Positions 1 through 8,967 of a stretch of DNA of 64,000 nt are shown piece after piece. The notes under the pieces were generated by a model. The model was not told the origin of the DNA and did no database searches. It saw only the letters and a program-made list of their open reading frames with translations. Source of the DNA: Geobacillus thermoleovorans. GTDB lineage: Bacteria; Bacillota; Bacilli; Bacillales; Anoxybacillaceae. The stretch lies in the NCBI RefSeq assembly GCF_001610955.1, contig NZ_CP014335.1, forward strand, positions 785,001-849,000. Reading direction: 5' to 3'. Every line of letters begins with the position of its first letter. Within the stretch, counting starts at the first letter, position 1. A program made the translations under genes and the position numbers.

Positions 1-7
1 TGGCGCG

Positions 8-190
8 TTATTTTTTTCCCCCGACGACTTTCCATCCTTGTTGGATGCGGCGGGAGGCCTCGACATGCTTTCCACTTTTGTTTCGGCCGAACATCCGCTC
101 TCCGATCGTGTTGCTGATGTTCCCCATCAATGCGGTGAGGACGACGATCAATGCCGAAGCAATGGCAAAGTCGATGAAATAGCCGGCCAT
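8..190 (-). CDS. Small membrane protein, unknown function
   Basis: This gene encodes 60 residues. A hydrophobic segment at about residues 5-25 is followed by a basic, hydrophilic tail, so the product is probably a single-pass membrane protein with a cytoplasmic C-terminus. A strong ribosome binding site (GGAGGAAG read on the minus strand) lies just upstream of the ATG, which supports translation. It is divergent from the spx leader. I do not recognise a family. Confidence 0.6.
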   Translation of the reverse strand: MAGYFIDFAIASALIVVLTALMGNISNTIGERMFGRNKSGKHVEASRRIQQGWKVVGGKK

Positions 191-313
191 CGGTTCTTCC
201 TCCCTTTTCCTTTTCTACTTTGATTGTAGAGGATTTGCCTTTACTTTGGAAGAGGAAAGAAAGAAAATTGCATTTATCATCGAAAAACTATATCTTTCTT
301 GGCCGATGTATTG

Positions 314-492
314 TATAATATATCATGTTAAAGTCATTTCAATTTGCAAACGATTGGCAAAGCGGCTGATCGCCAGACTGGCGTCCAGGCCGTGTCGCTA
401 TGCTGTCAGACGTCAAACCGGCATAGCGGTGCACGTCTGTCGTCTGACGGACGAGGGAAGCAAGGGATTCCTTGTCAAAAGGAGTGATCGAA
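314..492 (+). promoter_or_regulatory. spx promoter candidate and structured leader
   Basis: A TATAAT box lies at 314-319 but has only a weak -35 partner. This implies a leader of roughly 165 nt before the spx GTG at 493. The leader has two 8-bp inverted repeats that interleave: CGCTATGC (396-403) pairs with 421-428, and GTCAGACG (405-412) pairs with 441-448. The order arm1, arm2, arm1', arm2' allows an H-type pseudoknot or two competing hairpins. A GGAG at 481-484 is the ribosome binding site. The regulatory role is inference. Confidence 0.45.
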
Positions 493-891
493 GTGGTCAA
501 GCTATACACATCACCGAGCTGCACGTCATGCCGGAAGGCGAAGGCGTGGCTCGAGAAGCACAATATTCCTTATGTCGAGCGCAATATTTTCTCCGAACCG
601 CTCACGGTCGAGGAGATTAAAGAAATTTTGCGGATGACGGAAACGGGGACGGATGAAATCATTTCGACCCGTTCAAAAGTGTTCCAAAAGCTGAACATCA
701 ACTTGGAAACGTTGCCGCTGCAAGATTTGTACGAACTCATTCAAAAAAACCCAGGCATTTTGCGCCGGCCGATCATCATTGATGAAAAGCGGCTTCAAGT
801 CGGCTACAACGAAGATGAAATCCGCCGCTTTCTGCCGCGCAAAGTGCGGGCGTATCAGCTTCGTGAAGCGCAGCGGCTGGTGAACGGGTAA
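493..891 (+). CDS. spx: Transcriptional regulator Spx
   Basis: Spx is an ArsC-fold protein that binds the alpha C-terminal domain of RNA polymerase and redirects transcription under thiol stress. The product has 132 residues, the usual length, with the redox switch CxxC at C10 and C13 and the conserved stretch ending in [10 protein letters not shown] chose the GTG at 493 because GGAG lies 8 nt upstream and the protein then begins [10 protein letters not shown], as in the family. An upstream TTG would add seven unconserved residues. MecA and SpxH, both linked to Spx turnover, are encoded nearby. Confidence 0.95.
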   Translation: MVKLYTSPSCTSCRKAKAWLEKHNIPYVERNIFSEPLTVEEIKEILRMTETGTDEIISTRSKVFQKLNINLETLPLQDLYELIQKNPGILRRPIIIDEKRLQVGYNEDEIRRFLPRKVRAYQLREAQRLVNG

Positions 892-892
892 T

Positions 893-932
893 AAAAAAAC
901 TTCTACATGGTCTGCCATGTAGAAGTTTTTTA
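893..932. terminator. Bidirectional terminator between spx and yjbE
   Basis: A perfect 11-bp stem (900-910 with 915-925) has a TCTG loop and is flanked by seven A and six T residues, so it can end transcription of both convergent genes. Confidence 0.9.
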
Positions 933-941
933 TCATTTGCT

Positions 942-1601
942 TTATGCGGCGCGCGACCGGCGGTGGGCCGCCAAGCCGAGCAAAACGGCAAGAACGGCCG
1001 CCGCCATTGGAAACAGCGCCTCCCCATTCGGGGGGGAAAACGGGCGCAACCGCTCTTCGGCAGCGATCATCTTTCCAGCGGTGTACGCCAAGAGGGCGCC
1101 GCCGGCATAAATGAGAATCGGGAACCGTTCCATGGCATAAAGGATGATTTTGCTGCCTAAAATGATGATAGGAACGGAACAGAGAAAACCGAACACAACA
1201 AGTCCGATATGGCCTTGAGCCGCTCCAGCGATGGCGATGACGTTGTCAAGACCCATGGCGACATCGGCGGCGACGATCGTCTGGATGGCTTTCCAAAGCG
1301 ACGGTTCGGCTTTGATCATAGTCGGTTTTTCGTCTTTTTGCCCGATCAGTTTCAAGGCGATCCAAAAGAGGACGACGCCTCCAGCGAGCTGCAAGAACGG
1401 AATCGTCAACAGCCAAACGACGGCCACCGTCAAGACAATGCGAACAGCGATCGCCAGCGCGGTGCCGACAATGATGGCCACATTCCGCTTTTGTTCCGGC
1501 AAGTTGCGGCTTGCCAGCGCAATGACAACCGCATTGTCCCCGCCAAGAATGACATCAATGCCGATAATCAGCAAGATGGAAACGATGTATTCATCCACCA
1601 T
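942..1601 (-). CDS. yjbE: TerC family membrane protein (YjbE-type)
   Basis: This 219-residue integral membrane protein belongs to the TerC family, several members of which are implicated in manganese export. It has about seven hydrophobic segments. The duplicated acidic family signature is present: GIDVILGGDNAVV (D16, D22, N23) and AADVAMGLDNVIA (D113, D119, N120), residues thought to line the ion path. Position between spx and mecA matches B. subtilis yjbE. The substrate cannot be told from the sequence. The C-terminal 20 residues are basic and low in conservation. Confidence 0.88.
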   Translation of the reverse strand: MVDEYIVSILLIIGIDVILGGDNAVVIALASRNLPEQKRNVAIIVGTALAIAVRIVLTVAVVWLLTIPFLQLAGGVVLFWIALKLIGQKDEKPTMIKAEPSLWKAIQTIVAADVAMGLDNVIAIAGAAQGHIGLVVFGFLCSVPIIILGSKIILYAMERFPILIYAGGALLAYTAGKMIAAEERLRPFSPPNGEALFPMAAAVLAVLLGLAAHRRSRAA

Positions 1602-1811
1602 AGGCGTCCCTCATTCCGTCCGTGTTCATCATCATTATAGTAGGGCATGGCCGGTTTCATAACCAATTTTTAAAAATGCGTTTTTTTATTTCCCTTCTTT
1701 CGCTTTTTATCATAAAATAAAAGTACAAGATCATAAGTTTTGATTTAAATAGTTTCAGGGGCACAATCCCTTCCTTTTTTATTTCTCTGTTTTAGAAGGG
1801 AGAGTTGAGAA

Positions 1812-2492
1812 ATGGAAATCGAACGCATCAATGAACATACGGTGAAGTTCTACATTTCCTATGTTGATATAGAGGAGCGCGGCTTTGACCGCGAGGAAAT
1901 TTGGTACAATCGGGAACGAAGCGAAGAATTATTTTGGGAAATGATGGATGAAGTTCACGGGGAAAGCGATTTTTCGCTCGATGGCCCGCTTTGGATCCAA
2001 GTGCAGGCGCTCGAAAAAGGGCTTGAAGTCGTCGTGACGAAAGCGCAGTTGTCCAAAGACGGAAGCAAGCTCGAGCTGCCGCTTCCAGAAGAGAAATGGC
2101 GCGAGTTTTCGCTGTCAGCTGGTGAAAAGGTGGAATCGCTGTTCGGCCACCATTTCCACTTTGGTCAAAACGGGGACGCCGAGGAGAGAGAAGAGCAAGA
2201 TGTCCTTCAATTCATCCTTTCGTTCAAGGATATCGAGGATGTCATTTCCTTGGCCCATCGCGCTGACTTCTCTCGGTTGTCGAATCGCCTGTTCCAATTT
2301 GAAGGCCGCTATTACTTGTTCGTGGAGTTTGACGAGCGCTACACCGAGCAGGAAGTGGACAATATGCTCAGCCTTCTGTTGGAATACGGAAGCGATTCCC
2401 AGCTGACGATTTATCGACTTGAAGAATACGGGACTGAAATTATGGGCGACAATGCACTCGAAACGATCAAAACGTATTTTCCAGCCTTATAA
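1812..2492 (+). CDS. mecA: Adapter protein MecA
   Basis: MecA brings substrates such as ComK and Spo0A~P to the ClpC ATPase of the ClpCP protease. The 226-residue product has the conserved N-terminal substrate-binding domain beginning MEIERINEHTVKF, an acidic linker, and a C-terminal ClpC-binding domain from about residue 130 (LQFILSFKDIEDVISLA). AGAAGGGAGAG upstream of the ATG is a good ribosome binding site. The gene is monocistronic, with its own terminator. Confidence 0.95.
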   Translation: MEIERINEHTVKFYISYVDIEERGFDREEIWYNRERSEELFWEMMDEVHGESDFSLDGPLWIQVQALEKGLEVVVTKAQLSKDGSKLELPLPEEKWREFSLSAGEKVESLFGHHFHFGQNGDAEEREEQDVLQFILSFKDIEDVISLAHRADFSRLSNRLFQFEGRYYLFVEFDERYTEQEVDNMLSLLLEYGSDSQLTIYRLEEYGTEIMGDNALETIKTYFPAL

Positions 2493-2503
2493 TGTTTCCA
2501 TTC

Positions 2504-2535
2504 CGCCGATTTCGCCGCCAGAAATCGGCGTTTTC
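2504..2535 (+). terminator. mecA terminator
   Basis: A perfect 9-bp stem (2504-2512 with 2522-2530) is followed by TTTTCT just downstream of the mecA stop. Confidence 0.85.
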
Positions 2536-2585
2536 TACGTTAGCGGAAGAAAAACGGCCATCATGAAGAGCCGGGTGGAGGGGTT

Positions 2586-4097
2586 TTGTTGCGAAACACA
2601 TCGAGAGTGGCGATTCTCGTCGTCATTGTCGGCGCGTTGCTGGCATTGACGAACGGGTTTTGGGAAGGGAAGCTGCTTGGTCTTTTCAGCGTATTGATGT
2701 CTTGTTCCGTCATCTTTATTGCGCTGGTCATTTCTCTTGAGAATCGAAAGCCGGCGCAGACGATCGCTTGGCTGGCGGTGCTGGGGAGCTTTCCGATTGT
2801 CGGCTTTTTGTTTTATTTATTGTTCGGACGCAACTATTGGCAACAACGGCGCTATAAAAAGAAAGCCGATTTTGATGAGGCGGTGCTGCTCAAGTTTCAA
2901 GAGCCGTCGCCGATTGCCGTCGAGCGGCTGCCGATGGCGCCCCATCAGCGTCCGCTTTTGCGCCTTGCTTATCGCATCGGCCAGCATCCGGTTTCACTTG
3001 CTTCGCAGACGGCGGTGTTGACGAACGGAGAGGAGACATTTTCTTCTATTTTTGCTGAACTGGAAAAAGCGGAACACCATATTCATTTAGAATATTATAT
3101 CGTCCGTCATGATGAAATCGGCCAACAGTTGAAGCGCGTCTTGATGGAAAAAGCGCGTCAAGGTGTGCGCGTCCGTTTTTTGTACGACGCCGTTGGAAGT
3201 TGGAAGTTGTCAAACGCCTATATCGAGGAGCTGCGCGCGGCTGGAGTCGAGATGATCCCGTTTTCACCAGTGCGCCTCCCGTTTTTAAGCAACCAAATCA
3301 ATTTCCGCAATCACCGAAAGATCATTGTCATCGATGGAGGCGTCGGCTTTGTCGGCGGGCTGAACATCGGAGATGAGTATTTAGGAAAAAACAAATATTT
3401 CGGATTTTGGCGCGATACGCACTTATTGATCCGCGGTGAAGCCGTCCGGACGCTCCAGCTCATTTTTTTGCAAGATTGGTATTACATGACGGGAGAACGC
3501 TTGTTGACGCCGGACTATTTGTCGCCGCCGCTCATCGTCGAGGAAGGGCAAGGCGGGGTGCAGCTCATTGCCGGCGGTCCGGACCAAAAGTGGGAAGTGA
3601 TCAAACAGCTGTATTTTGCCATGATTACGTCGGCCAAACGGTCGATTTGGGTTGCCTCGCCGTACTTTGTGCCGGATGAAGACATTTTGACGGCGCTCAA
3701 AGTGGCGGCGTTAAGCGGCATCGATGTTCGCCTGCTGGCGCCAAAGCGTCCGGATAAAAAAATTGTCTTTTACGCTTCGCGCTCGTATTTTCCCGAGCTG
3801 CTCGAGGCTGGGGTGAAAATTTACGAGTATGAGAAAGGGTTTTTGCACAGCAAAGTCATCGTCGTCGATGGCGAGCTCGCCTCGATCGGCACGGCGAACA
3901 TGGATATGCGCAGTTTCCATTTAAACTTTGAAGTGAACGCCTTTTTGTATTATACCGACAGCATTCATAAACTCGTCCGCGACTTTTTGGAAGATTTTCG
4001 CCACGCTTCCATGATCGACTACGAACAGTTTCAACAGCGCCCGTTCCGGGTGCGTATCGCTGAATCGGTCTCCCGGCTGTTGTCGCCTCTGTTGTAA
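2586..4097 (+). CDS. cls: Cardiolipin synthase
   Basis: This enzyme joins two phosphatidylglycerol molecules to make cardiolipin at the membrane. The 503-residue protein starts with two transmembrane helices (about residues 7-27 and 35-60) followed by two phospholipase D domains. Each has an HKD motif: NHRKIIVIDGG near residue 243 and LHSKVIVVDGE near residue 421. Translation most likely begins at the TTG codon at 2586 (or 2589), since GGTGGAGGG lies just upstream. It is the bacterial ClsA/YwnE type. Confidence 0.93.
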   Translation: MLRNTSRVAILVVIVGALLALTNGFWEGKLLGLFSVLMSCSVIFIALVISLENRKPAQTIAWLAVLGSFPIVGFLFYLLFGRNYWQQRRYKKKADFDEAVLLKFQEPSPIAVERLPMAPHQRPLLRLAYRIGQHPVSLASQTAVLTNGEETFSSIFAELEKAEHHIHLEYYIVRHDEIGQQLKRVLMEKARQGVRVRFLYDAVGSWKLSNAYIEELRAAGVEMIPFSPVRLPFLSNQINFRNHRKIIVIDGGVGFVGGLNIGDEYLGKNKYFGFWRDTHLLIRGEAVRTLQLIFLQDWYYMTGERLLTPDYLSPPLIVEEGQGGVQLIAGGPDQKWEVIKQLYFAMITSAKRSIWVASPYFVPDEDILTALKVAALSGIDVRLLAPKRPDKKIVFYASRSYFPELLEAGVKIYEYEKGFLHSKVIVVDGELASIGTANMDMRSFHLNFEVNAFLYYTDSIHKLVRDFLEDFRHASMIDYEQFQQRPFRVRIAESVSRLLSPLL

Positions 4098-4116
4098 CCA
4101 ACCGCTTGTAAACGCC

Positions 4117-4142
4117 AGTCCGCCGAATCGGCGGACTTTTTT
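4117..4142 (+). terminator. cls terminator
   Basis: A 10-bp stem (4117-4126 with 4128-4137) is followed by a run of six T residues. Confidence 0.85.
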
Positions 4143-4285
4143 CGACGCAGTTTGGCTTTGGGCAGGAAAACCGGCGATGGTCAACGAATAAAAGGGAAGA
4201 ACCGAACGGTGAAGGGGGGCAGCAGAGAACAATTCCAGCTGTTCCCGCTCACGGACAACTATTTTTTACTGGAAAGGAAGTGATC

Positions 4286-5614
4286 ATGTTGTTTGTCGCT
4301 CTCGCCGCTGATGGCAGGACGGTTTCGCTTGCCGGGGCGGAAAGATGGGAACGAGAGGGGCTGATGCGCCTGAAACGACAGGAACCGTTTTTTTGTCCCG
4401 CGTGCCGTCAAGAAGTGGTGCTCCGGTCGGGCCGCTACCGTTTGCCGCATTTCGCCCATCGAAAAGGGGCGGCCTGCCCGGTCGAGCACGAACCGGAGTC
4501 GGAGCGTCACTTAACTGGGAAGCGAGACTTGTTCGCGTGGCTCATTCGCCAAGGCATGGAGGCGAAGCTCGAGCCGTATTTGCCCGCCATCAAGCAGCGT
4601 CCTGACGTATTGTTCCGCCATGGCCCACACCTTTATGCCCTCGAATACCAATGTTCCACGATCGATGAATCGCTGTTTCGCGAACGCAATGACGGCTACC
4701 GTCTCCTTGGCATCCGCCCGTTGTGGGTGTTAGGAGCCCATCATTTGCGGCGTTCGCCAAAATATTCGGGGGAAGTGCAGCTCTCCCGGTTTCAATGGTT
4801 GTTTGCCCATCGCGCTCCACATTCAGTCGTTCCACATATATGGTACTACAGTCCAGAGACGAAACGCTTTATCCGTCTTTTTCGCCCGTTGCCGCTATCG
4901 GTGCAGCGAACATTGGCCGCGGTCGATTCGATTCCGCTTTCGTCGTTTTCGTTCCCCGATTGGATGGCCCCCTGCCCGCTGCCGCTTCCATCCGAGTTTT
5001 GGGAGCGATGGCTCGAACGAAAAAAACAATGGCGGCGGACGTTTCCACTTTATCCGAACCAAACCGTGCGCCGCATTTGTGCTGATTTTTACCAGGCGGG
5101 CATCGTTCCGTCACTGTTTCCGACCGAAGCAGGCTGGCCAGTGCCGCGGGGGTATTTATGGGAGACGGCGCCGTTCATTTGGCAAACGTATGTCCTTTTG
5201 TTTCTTCTTGGAAAGACCGGACGGCCGGCAACGGCAGTATCTTTATTTCAGTGGCTCGACGACAAAATCCGCACCGGCCGCCTCGTTCCGCGCCGGCTGC
5301 CGCTTGTCGGCCGGGATACGTATCGTGAGGCCGTCGGCGAGTATTTGCATTGGTTGAGCCTGCTCGGCTATCTCCGCCGCGAAGAGGGCGACCAGCTTCA
5401 TTTGGTGAAGCCGCTGTCGTTTCCGTCGACCGTCGATCAGATGATTCATCAAGATGCTGCGCTTCTTGAGCAAATTCACCAAACGTCGGCGCTTAGCTGC
5501 TATTGGTCAACACTTGAGTTCGGGAGAGTGGAAAAAATGAGCAGAAAACAGGAAAAGATGAACGGAATGGTGAATAATAATTCGTGTATCGATTATTTGT
5601 ATAAGGAGGAATGA
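4286..5614 (+). CDS. coiA: Competence protein CoiA-like
   Basis: CoiA proteins take part in late steps of natural transformation and carry a predicted nuclease domain. The product (442 residues) has an N-terminal zinc-ribbon-like segment (FFCPACRQEV, then HFAHRKGAACPVEHEPESE) and a PD-(D/E)xK-like core around RPDVLF followed by ALEYQCSTID. The ATG at 4286 is preceded by GGAAAGGAAG. A GTG six bases upstream is less likely. The stop codon overlaps the start of pepF, suggesting translational coupling. Confidence 0.88.
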   Translation: MLFVALAADGRTVSLAGAERWEREGLMRLKRQEPFFCPACRQEVVLRSGRYRLPHFAHRKGAACPVEHEPESERHLTGKRDLFAWLIRQGMEAKLEPYLPAIKQRPDVLFRHGPHLYALEYQCSTIDESLFRERNDGYRLLGIRPLWVLGAHHLRRSPKYSGEVQLSRFQWLFAHRAPHSVVPHIWYYSPETKRFIRLFRPLPLSVQRTLAAVDSIPLSSFSFPDWMAPCPLPLPSEFWERWLERKKQWRRTFPLYPNQTVRRICADFYQAGIVPSLFPTEAGWPVPRGYLWETAPFIWQTYVLLFLLGKTGRPATAVSLFQWLDDKIRTGRLVPRRLPLVGRDTYREAVGEYLHWLSLLGYLRREEGDQLHLVKPLSFPSTVDQMIHQDAALLEQIHQTSALSCYWSTLEFGRVEKMSRKQEKMNGMVNNNSCIDYLYKEE

Positions 5615-7437
5615 TGACGGTGGAGGAAAAGAAAGCGAAAAAGTCGCTGCCGCTGCGAAGCGAGATTCCTGTGGAAGAAACGTGGCGGCTTGAGGACATT
5701 TTTCCCACCGATGACGCCTGGGAAGAAGAATTCAAACAAGTGAAGGCAATGATTCCAAAGCTTGGCGAATACAAAGGGCGGCTTGGCGAATCGCCGGAAG
5801 TGCTGTATGAAGCATTGCAATGCCAAGATGACGTATCGATGCGCCTCGGCAAGCTGTATACATACGCCCATATGCGCTATGATCAAGATACGACCAACTC
5901 GTTTTACCAAGGGCTCGACGCCCGGGCGAAAAGCTTGTACAGCGAAGCATCGAGCGCGATGGCGTTTATCGTGCCGGAAATTTTGGCGATCGATGAAGCG
6001 GTGCTGCGCTCGTTTTTGGAACAATACGAGCCGCTTCGCTTGTATGCGCACGCGTTAGACGAAATTACGCGCCAGCGCCCGCACGTGCTGTCGGCAGAAG
6101 AGGAGGCGATCTTGGCGCAGGCAGCCGAGGTGATGCAGGCGACATCCGACACGTTCAGCGCGTTGAACAACGCTGATTTGACGTTTCCGACGATCATCGA
6201 TGAAAACGGCGAGGAAGTCGAAGTCACGCACGGCCGGTTCATCCGCTTTTTAGAAAGCACGGACCGCCGCGTCCGCCGCGATGCGTTTTACGCCGTATAC
6301 CATACGTATGAGAAGTTTCAAAATACGTTCGCCAATATGCTTGCCGGCACGGTGAAAAAAGACAACTTTTTCGCCCGCATCCGCCGCTACCGTTCGGCGC
6401 GAGAAGCGGCGTTGGATGCGAACAACATTCCGGAGAGCGTCTATGACAATCTAATCGCCGCGATTCACGAACATTTGCCGCTGTTGCATCGGTACGTGCG
6501 GCTGCGCAAACGAGTGCTTGGGCTTGATGAGCTGCATATGTACGATTTGTACACGCCGCTTGTGCAAGAAGTGAAAATGGAAGTGACGTACGAGGAAGCG
6601 AAGCAATATATGCTTGAAGGGCTCGCGCCGCTTGGCGAGGAATATGTGGCGATCGTGAAAGAAGGTCTTGACAACCGTTGGGTCGATGTGCGCGAAAACA
6701 AAGGAAAGCGAAGCGGCGCCTATTCGTCGGGAGCGTACGGCACCCATCCGTACATTTTGCTCAACTGGCAGGACAATGTGAACAATTTGTTTACACTTGT
6801 GCATGAGTTTGGCCATTCGGTGCACAGCTACTATACGCGCAAAACGCAGCCGTATCCATATGCGCATTATTCAATTTTCGTCGCCGAAGTGGCGTCGACG
6901 TGCAATGAGGCGCTGTTGAACGACTACTTGCTGAGAACGATCGATGATGAGAAAAAGCGGCTCTATTTGCTCAACCATTATCTTGAGGGGTTCCGCGGCA
7001 CGGTTTTTCGCCAGACGATGTTCGCGGAGTTTGAGCATTTGATCCATTTGAAGGCGCAACAAGGCGAAGCGTTGACGGCCGAAACGTTGAGCGCCCTTTA
7101 TTACGACTTAAATAAAACGTATTTTGGCGATGATATTGTCGTGGACAAAGAAATCGGCCTCGAGTGGGCGCGCATTCCGCATTTTTATTACAACTACTAC
7201 GTGTACCAATACGCAACCGGCTTCAGCGCGGCGACTGCACTCAGTAAACAAATTTTGGAAGAAGGCGAACCGGCGGTGAGACGGTACATCGACTTTTTGA
7301 AAGCCGGCAGCTCTGATTACCCGATTGAAGTGTTGAAAAAAGCCGGCGTCGACATGACGAGCGCCGAGCCGATCCGCCAAGCGTGCCAAGTGTTTGCGGA
7401 GAAGCTTGATGAGATGGAACGGCTGCTTGAGAAATGA
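5611..7437 (+). CDS. pepF: Oligoendopeptidase F (M3B metallopeptidase)
   Basis: PepF is a cytosolic zinc endopeptidase that cleaves medium-sized peptides. The zinc motif HEFGH is near residue 397 (LVHEFGHSVHSYY), and the downstream glutamate ligand lies in FVAEVASTCNE. Length (about 608) fits the family. AGGAGG at 5604-5609 leaves three candidate starts, ATG 5611, ATG 5614 and GTG 5620. The first overlaps the coiA stop and is very close to the ribosome site, so 5614 or 5620 may be the true start. Confidence 0.94.
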   Translation: MMTVEEKKAKKSLPLRSEIPVEETWRLEDIFPTDDAWEEEFKQVKAMIPKLGEYKGRLGESPEVLYEALQCQDDVSMRLGKLYTYAHMRYDQDTTNSFYQGLDARAKSLYSEASSAMAFIVPEILAIDEAVLRSFLEQYEPLRLYAHALDEITRQRPHVLSAEEEAILAQAAEVMQATSDTFSALNNADLTFPTIIDENGEEVEVTHGRFIRFLESTDRRVRRDAFYAVYHTYEKFQNTFANMLAGTVKKDNFFARIRRYRSAREAALDANNIPESVYDNLIAAIHEHLPLLHRYVRLRKRVLGLDELHMYDLYTPLVQEVKMEVTYEEAKQYMLEGLAPLGEEYVAIVKEGLDNRWVDVRENKGKRSGAYSSGAYGTHPYILLNWQDNVNNLFTLVHEFGHSVHSYYTRKTQPYPYAHYSIFVAEVASTCNEALLNDYLLRTIDDEKKRLYLLNHYLEGFRGTVFRQTMFAEFEHLIHLKAQQGEALTAETLSALYYDLNKTYFGDDIVVDKEIGLEWARIPHFYYNYYVYQYATGFSAATALSKQILEEGEPAVRRYIDFLKAGSSDYPIEVLKKAGVDMTSAEPIRQACQVFAEKLDEMERLLEK

Positions 7438-7450
7438 AACGAATGCGGCG

Positions 7451-7648
7451 CTACAGCCGCATTCGTTTGGACGGAAATCCACGAAACTGATGGCGGCGGT
7501 TCCATGTCGCTGCCAATCCAAGCAAGGAGAGAAACAAAAGCGGCATGGTCGCCCAAAGCGGAAGGAGCTGCATGAGGCCCAACAAGTTCAGAATAAAGGC
7601 GGCAGTGGATGCCGCCGCCCAAAGGGATAAGACGATGCGCTGCTTCAT
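7451..7648 (-). CDS. Small two-helix membrane protein
   Basis: The predicted product has 65 residues with two hydrophobic helices (about residues 4-26 and 32-48) and a basic tail (WNRRHQFRG, SKRMRL). The ATG at 7648 is favoured because GAGGTGG lies 8 nt upstream. A GTG at 7660 would place the ribosome site inside the gene. It is convergent with pepF. A MITE has inserted close upstream, so its native promoter may be displaced. No family was recognised. Confidence 0.5.
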   Translation of the reverse strand: MKQRIVLSLWAAASTAAFILNLLGLMQLLPLWATMPLLFLSLLGLAATWNRRHQFRGFPSKRMRL

Positions 7649-7676
7649 GGCGATGGCCACCTCTTCCCATTTGCTT

Positions 7677-7836
7677 TAGTTGATGGCTCTTCACCACAAC
7701 ATGTATTTGACAAGCAATACGGTTTCCTGCACAAAGATGTGCAAAAATCACTGATTTGTTGATTTTCCCTCACAAGCGTAAATAGGGTATGTTCAGAAAA
7801 AATCAAGTACAACTTTTGGTGAAGAGCCTAGTTGAT
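7677..7836. mobile_element. MITE derived from an ISL3-type element, with 8-bp target duplication
   Basis: The element spans 7685-7828 (144 bp). Its ends are inverted repeats starting GGCTCTTCACCA, and the right end matches the left end of the ISL3 element at 49266 over about 27 positions (GGCTCTTCACC.., TTGTACTTGAT). It is flanked by a perfect direct repeat TAGTTGAT at 7677-7684 and 7829-7836, the 8-bp duplication typical of ISL3 transposition. It contains no gene, so it must have been moved by a transposase supplied elsewhere. Confidence 0.88.
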
Positions 7837-8023
7837 TATATGCTGTTTGTCTGCCTGATCATGACGCAGGGCGAATTATGACAATAATGTGAACAAACGA
7901 GCAAACGGGTTGCCAATTTAGTTGGACGTTTGGTAAGATAAAAACGTGAACGGAAGACAAAACCTGATACCCCTTTGTTTGACCGTGAACAATTTCTCCC
8001 ATCCCCTTTGTTGTCTTGGCAAC

Positions 8024-8058
8024 AAGAAAAAGCCCGGCGTCAGCCGGGCTTTTTCTTG
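8024..8058. terminator. Bidirectional terminator downstream of spxH
   Basis: An 8-bp GC-rich stem (AGCCCGGC 8031-8038 with 8043-8050, loop GTCA) is flanked by GAAAA and TTTTC. It ends the spxH operon on the minus strand. Confidence 0.85.
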
Positions 8059-8073
8059 CGCCCATCCCTGCTG

Positions 8074-8967
8074 CTAGGGACGGGAATCATCGATATAGCG
8101 CCAAAATGTTCCGTGTTTGACGGGCACCCGCTCCACTTTTTGCTTTAGCTGCAGCTTTTTCATTTCCGTTTCCGCTTCTTGGATCGTCCAGTTGTACACA
8201 ACGGCAACTTCCTTTGTGGCGACGAATTTAAAATGGCTTAAAAATGATTCCAGCGGAGGAGGAGAGGACGGTTCAGGATGGAAGCCGAGCATTTCAGCGA
8301 TCAATTCGACGTAGATGTCGTACGGATAGCATCCGGAAATTTTAATGCCTTCGTCTTCAATGTTTTCATTAAACAACACAAGCGTCGGAATTTCGTCAAC
8401 GTCCATTTCCGAGGTGATTTTTAAATCGCATTGGAACGCTTTCGCCGCTCCCGGCGAGTGCATGTCGCGCAAAAATTCATCGACATCCAAGCCCGCTTTG
8501 ACGGCGCATTCGGCGAGCACCGACAAATCGGCGACATTTTGTTTTTCGAGAAAGAGCTGTTCTTGCAGCTTGCGCAAAAAGCGAAGGCCAGCCCGCTTTC
8601 CTTGCATTTCCGCCGCTTTAATGGCGAGCGATGGGGCGAACGGGCTCGAAATCGGGTTTTCGAGCCAAACGCTGCCGTCGCATGACATGCCGGTGCGGTT
8701 CGCCGCCCACTCCCACGCTTTGGCCATTGCCTCCGGCTTTGTTCCTTTGCGCGCGCTCCATGTCGCCCATGTTCCGCTCAATATGTGCCTTAAGGTAAAA
8801 AAACGGCCGTATTCGATCGTCAGTTTTTTGATGACTGGTTCAAGCCCCCAGCATTCCGGGCATAAAGGATCGATAAACAAATACAGCTCGAGCGGTTTGT
8901 TCGTGTTGCCTAGCGGCTGGGAAGGGTAGCAAGTTGATGTCGTCTTCCCAGCAAACTTCTCACTCAA
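8074..8967 (-). CDS. spxH: ClpXP adapter protein SpxH (YjbH)
   Basis: SpxH is a thioredoxin-fold adapter that delivers Spx to ClpXP. The 297-residue product has the DsbA-like motif CPEC at C36-C39 ([14 protein letters not shown]). I place the start at the TTG at 8967, which has AAAGGAG upstream and gives the family's usual length. A longer reading frame upstream runs through the haemoglobin gene and is not conserved. The start overlaps the end of the haemoglobin gene by 8 nt, so the two are probably coupled. Confidence 0.9.

Noticed and set aside
246..620. Open frame of 124 codons over the spx leader and 5' end
   Set aside because: It overlaps spx in another frame, has no convincing ribosome site, and the leader is better explained by inverted repeats.
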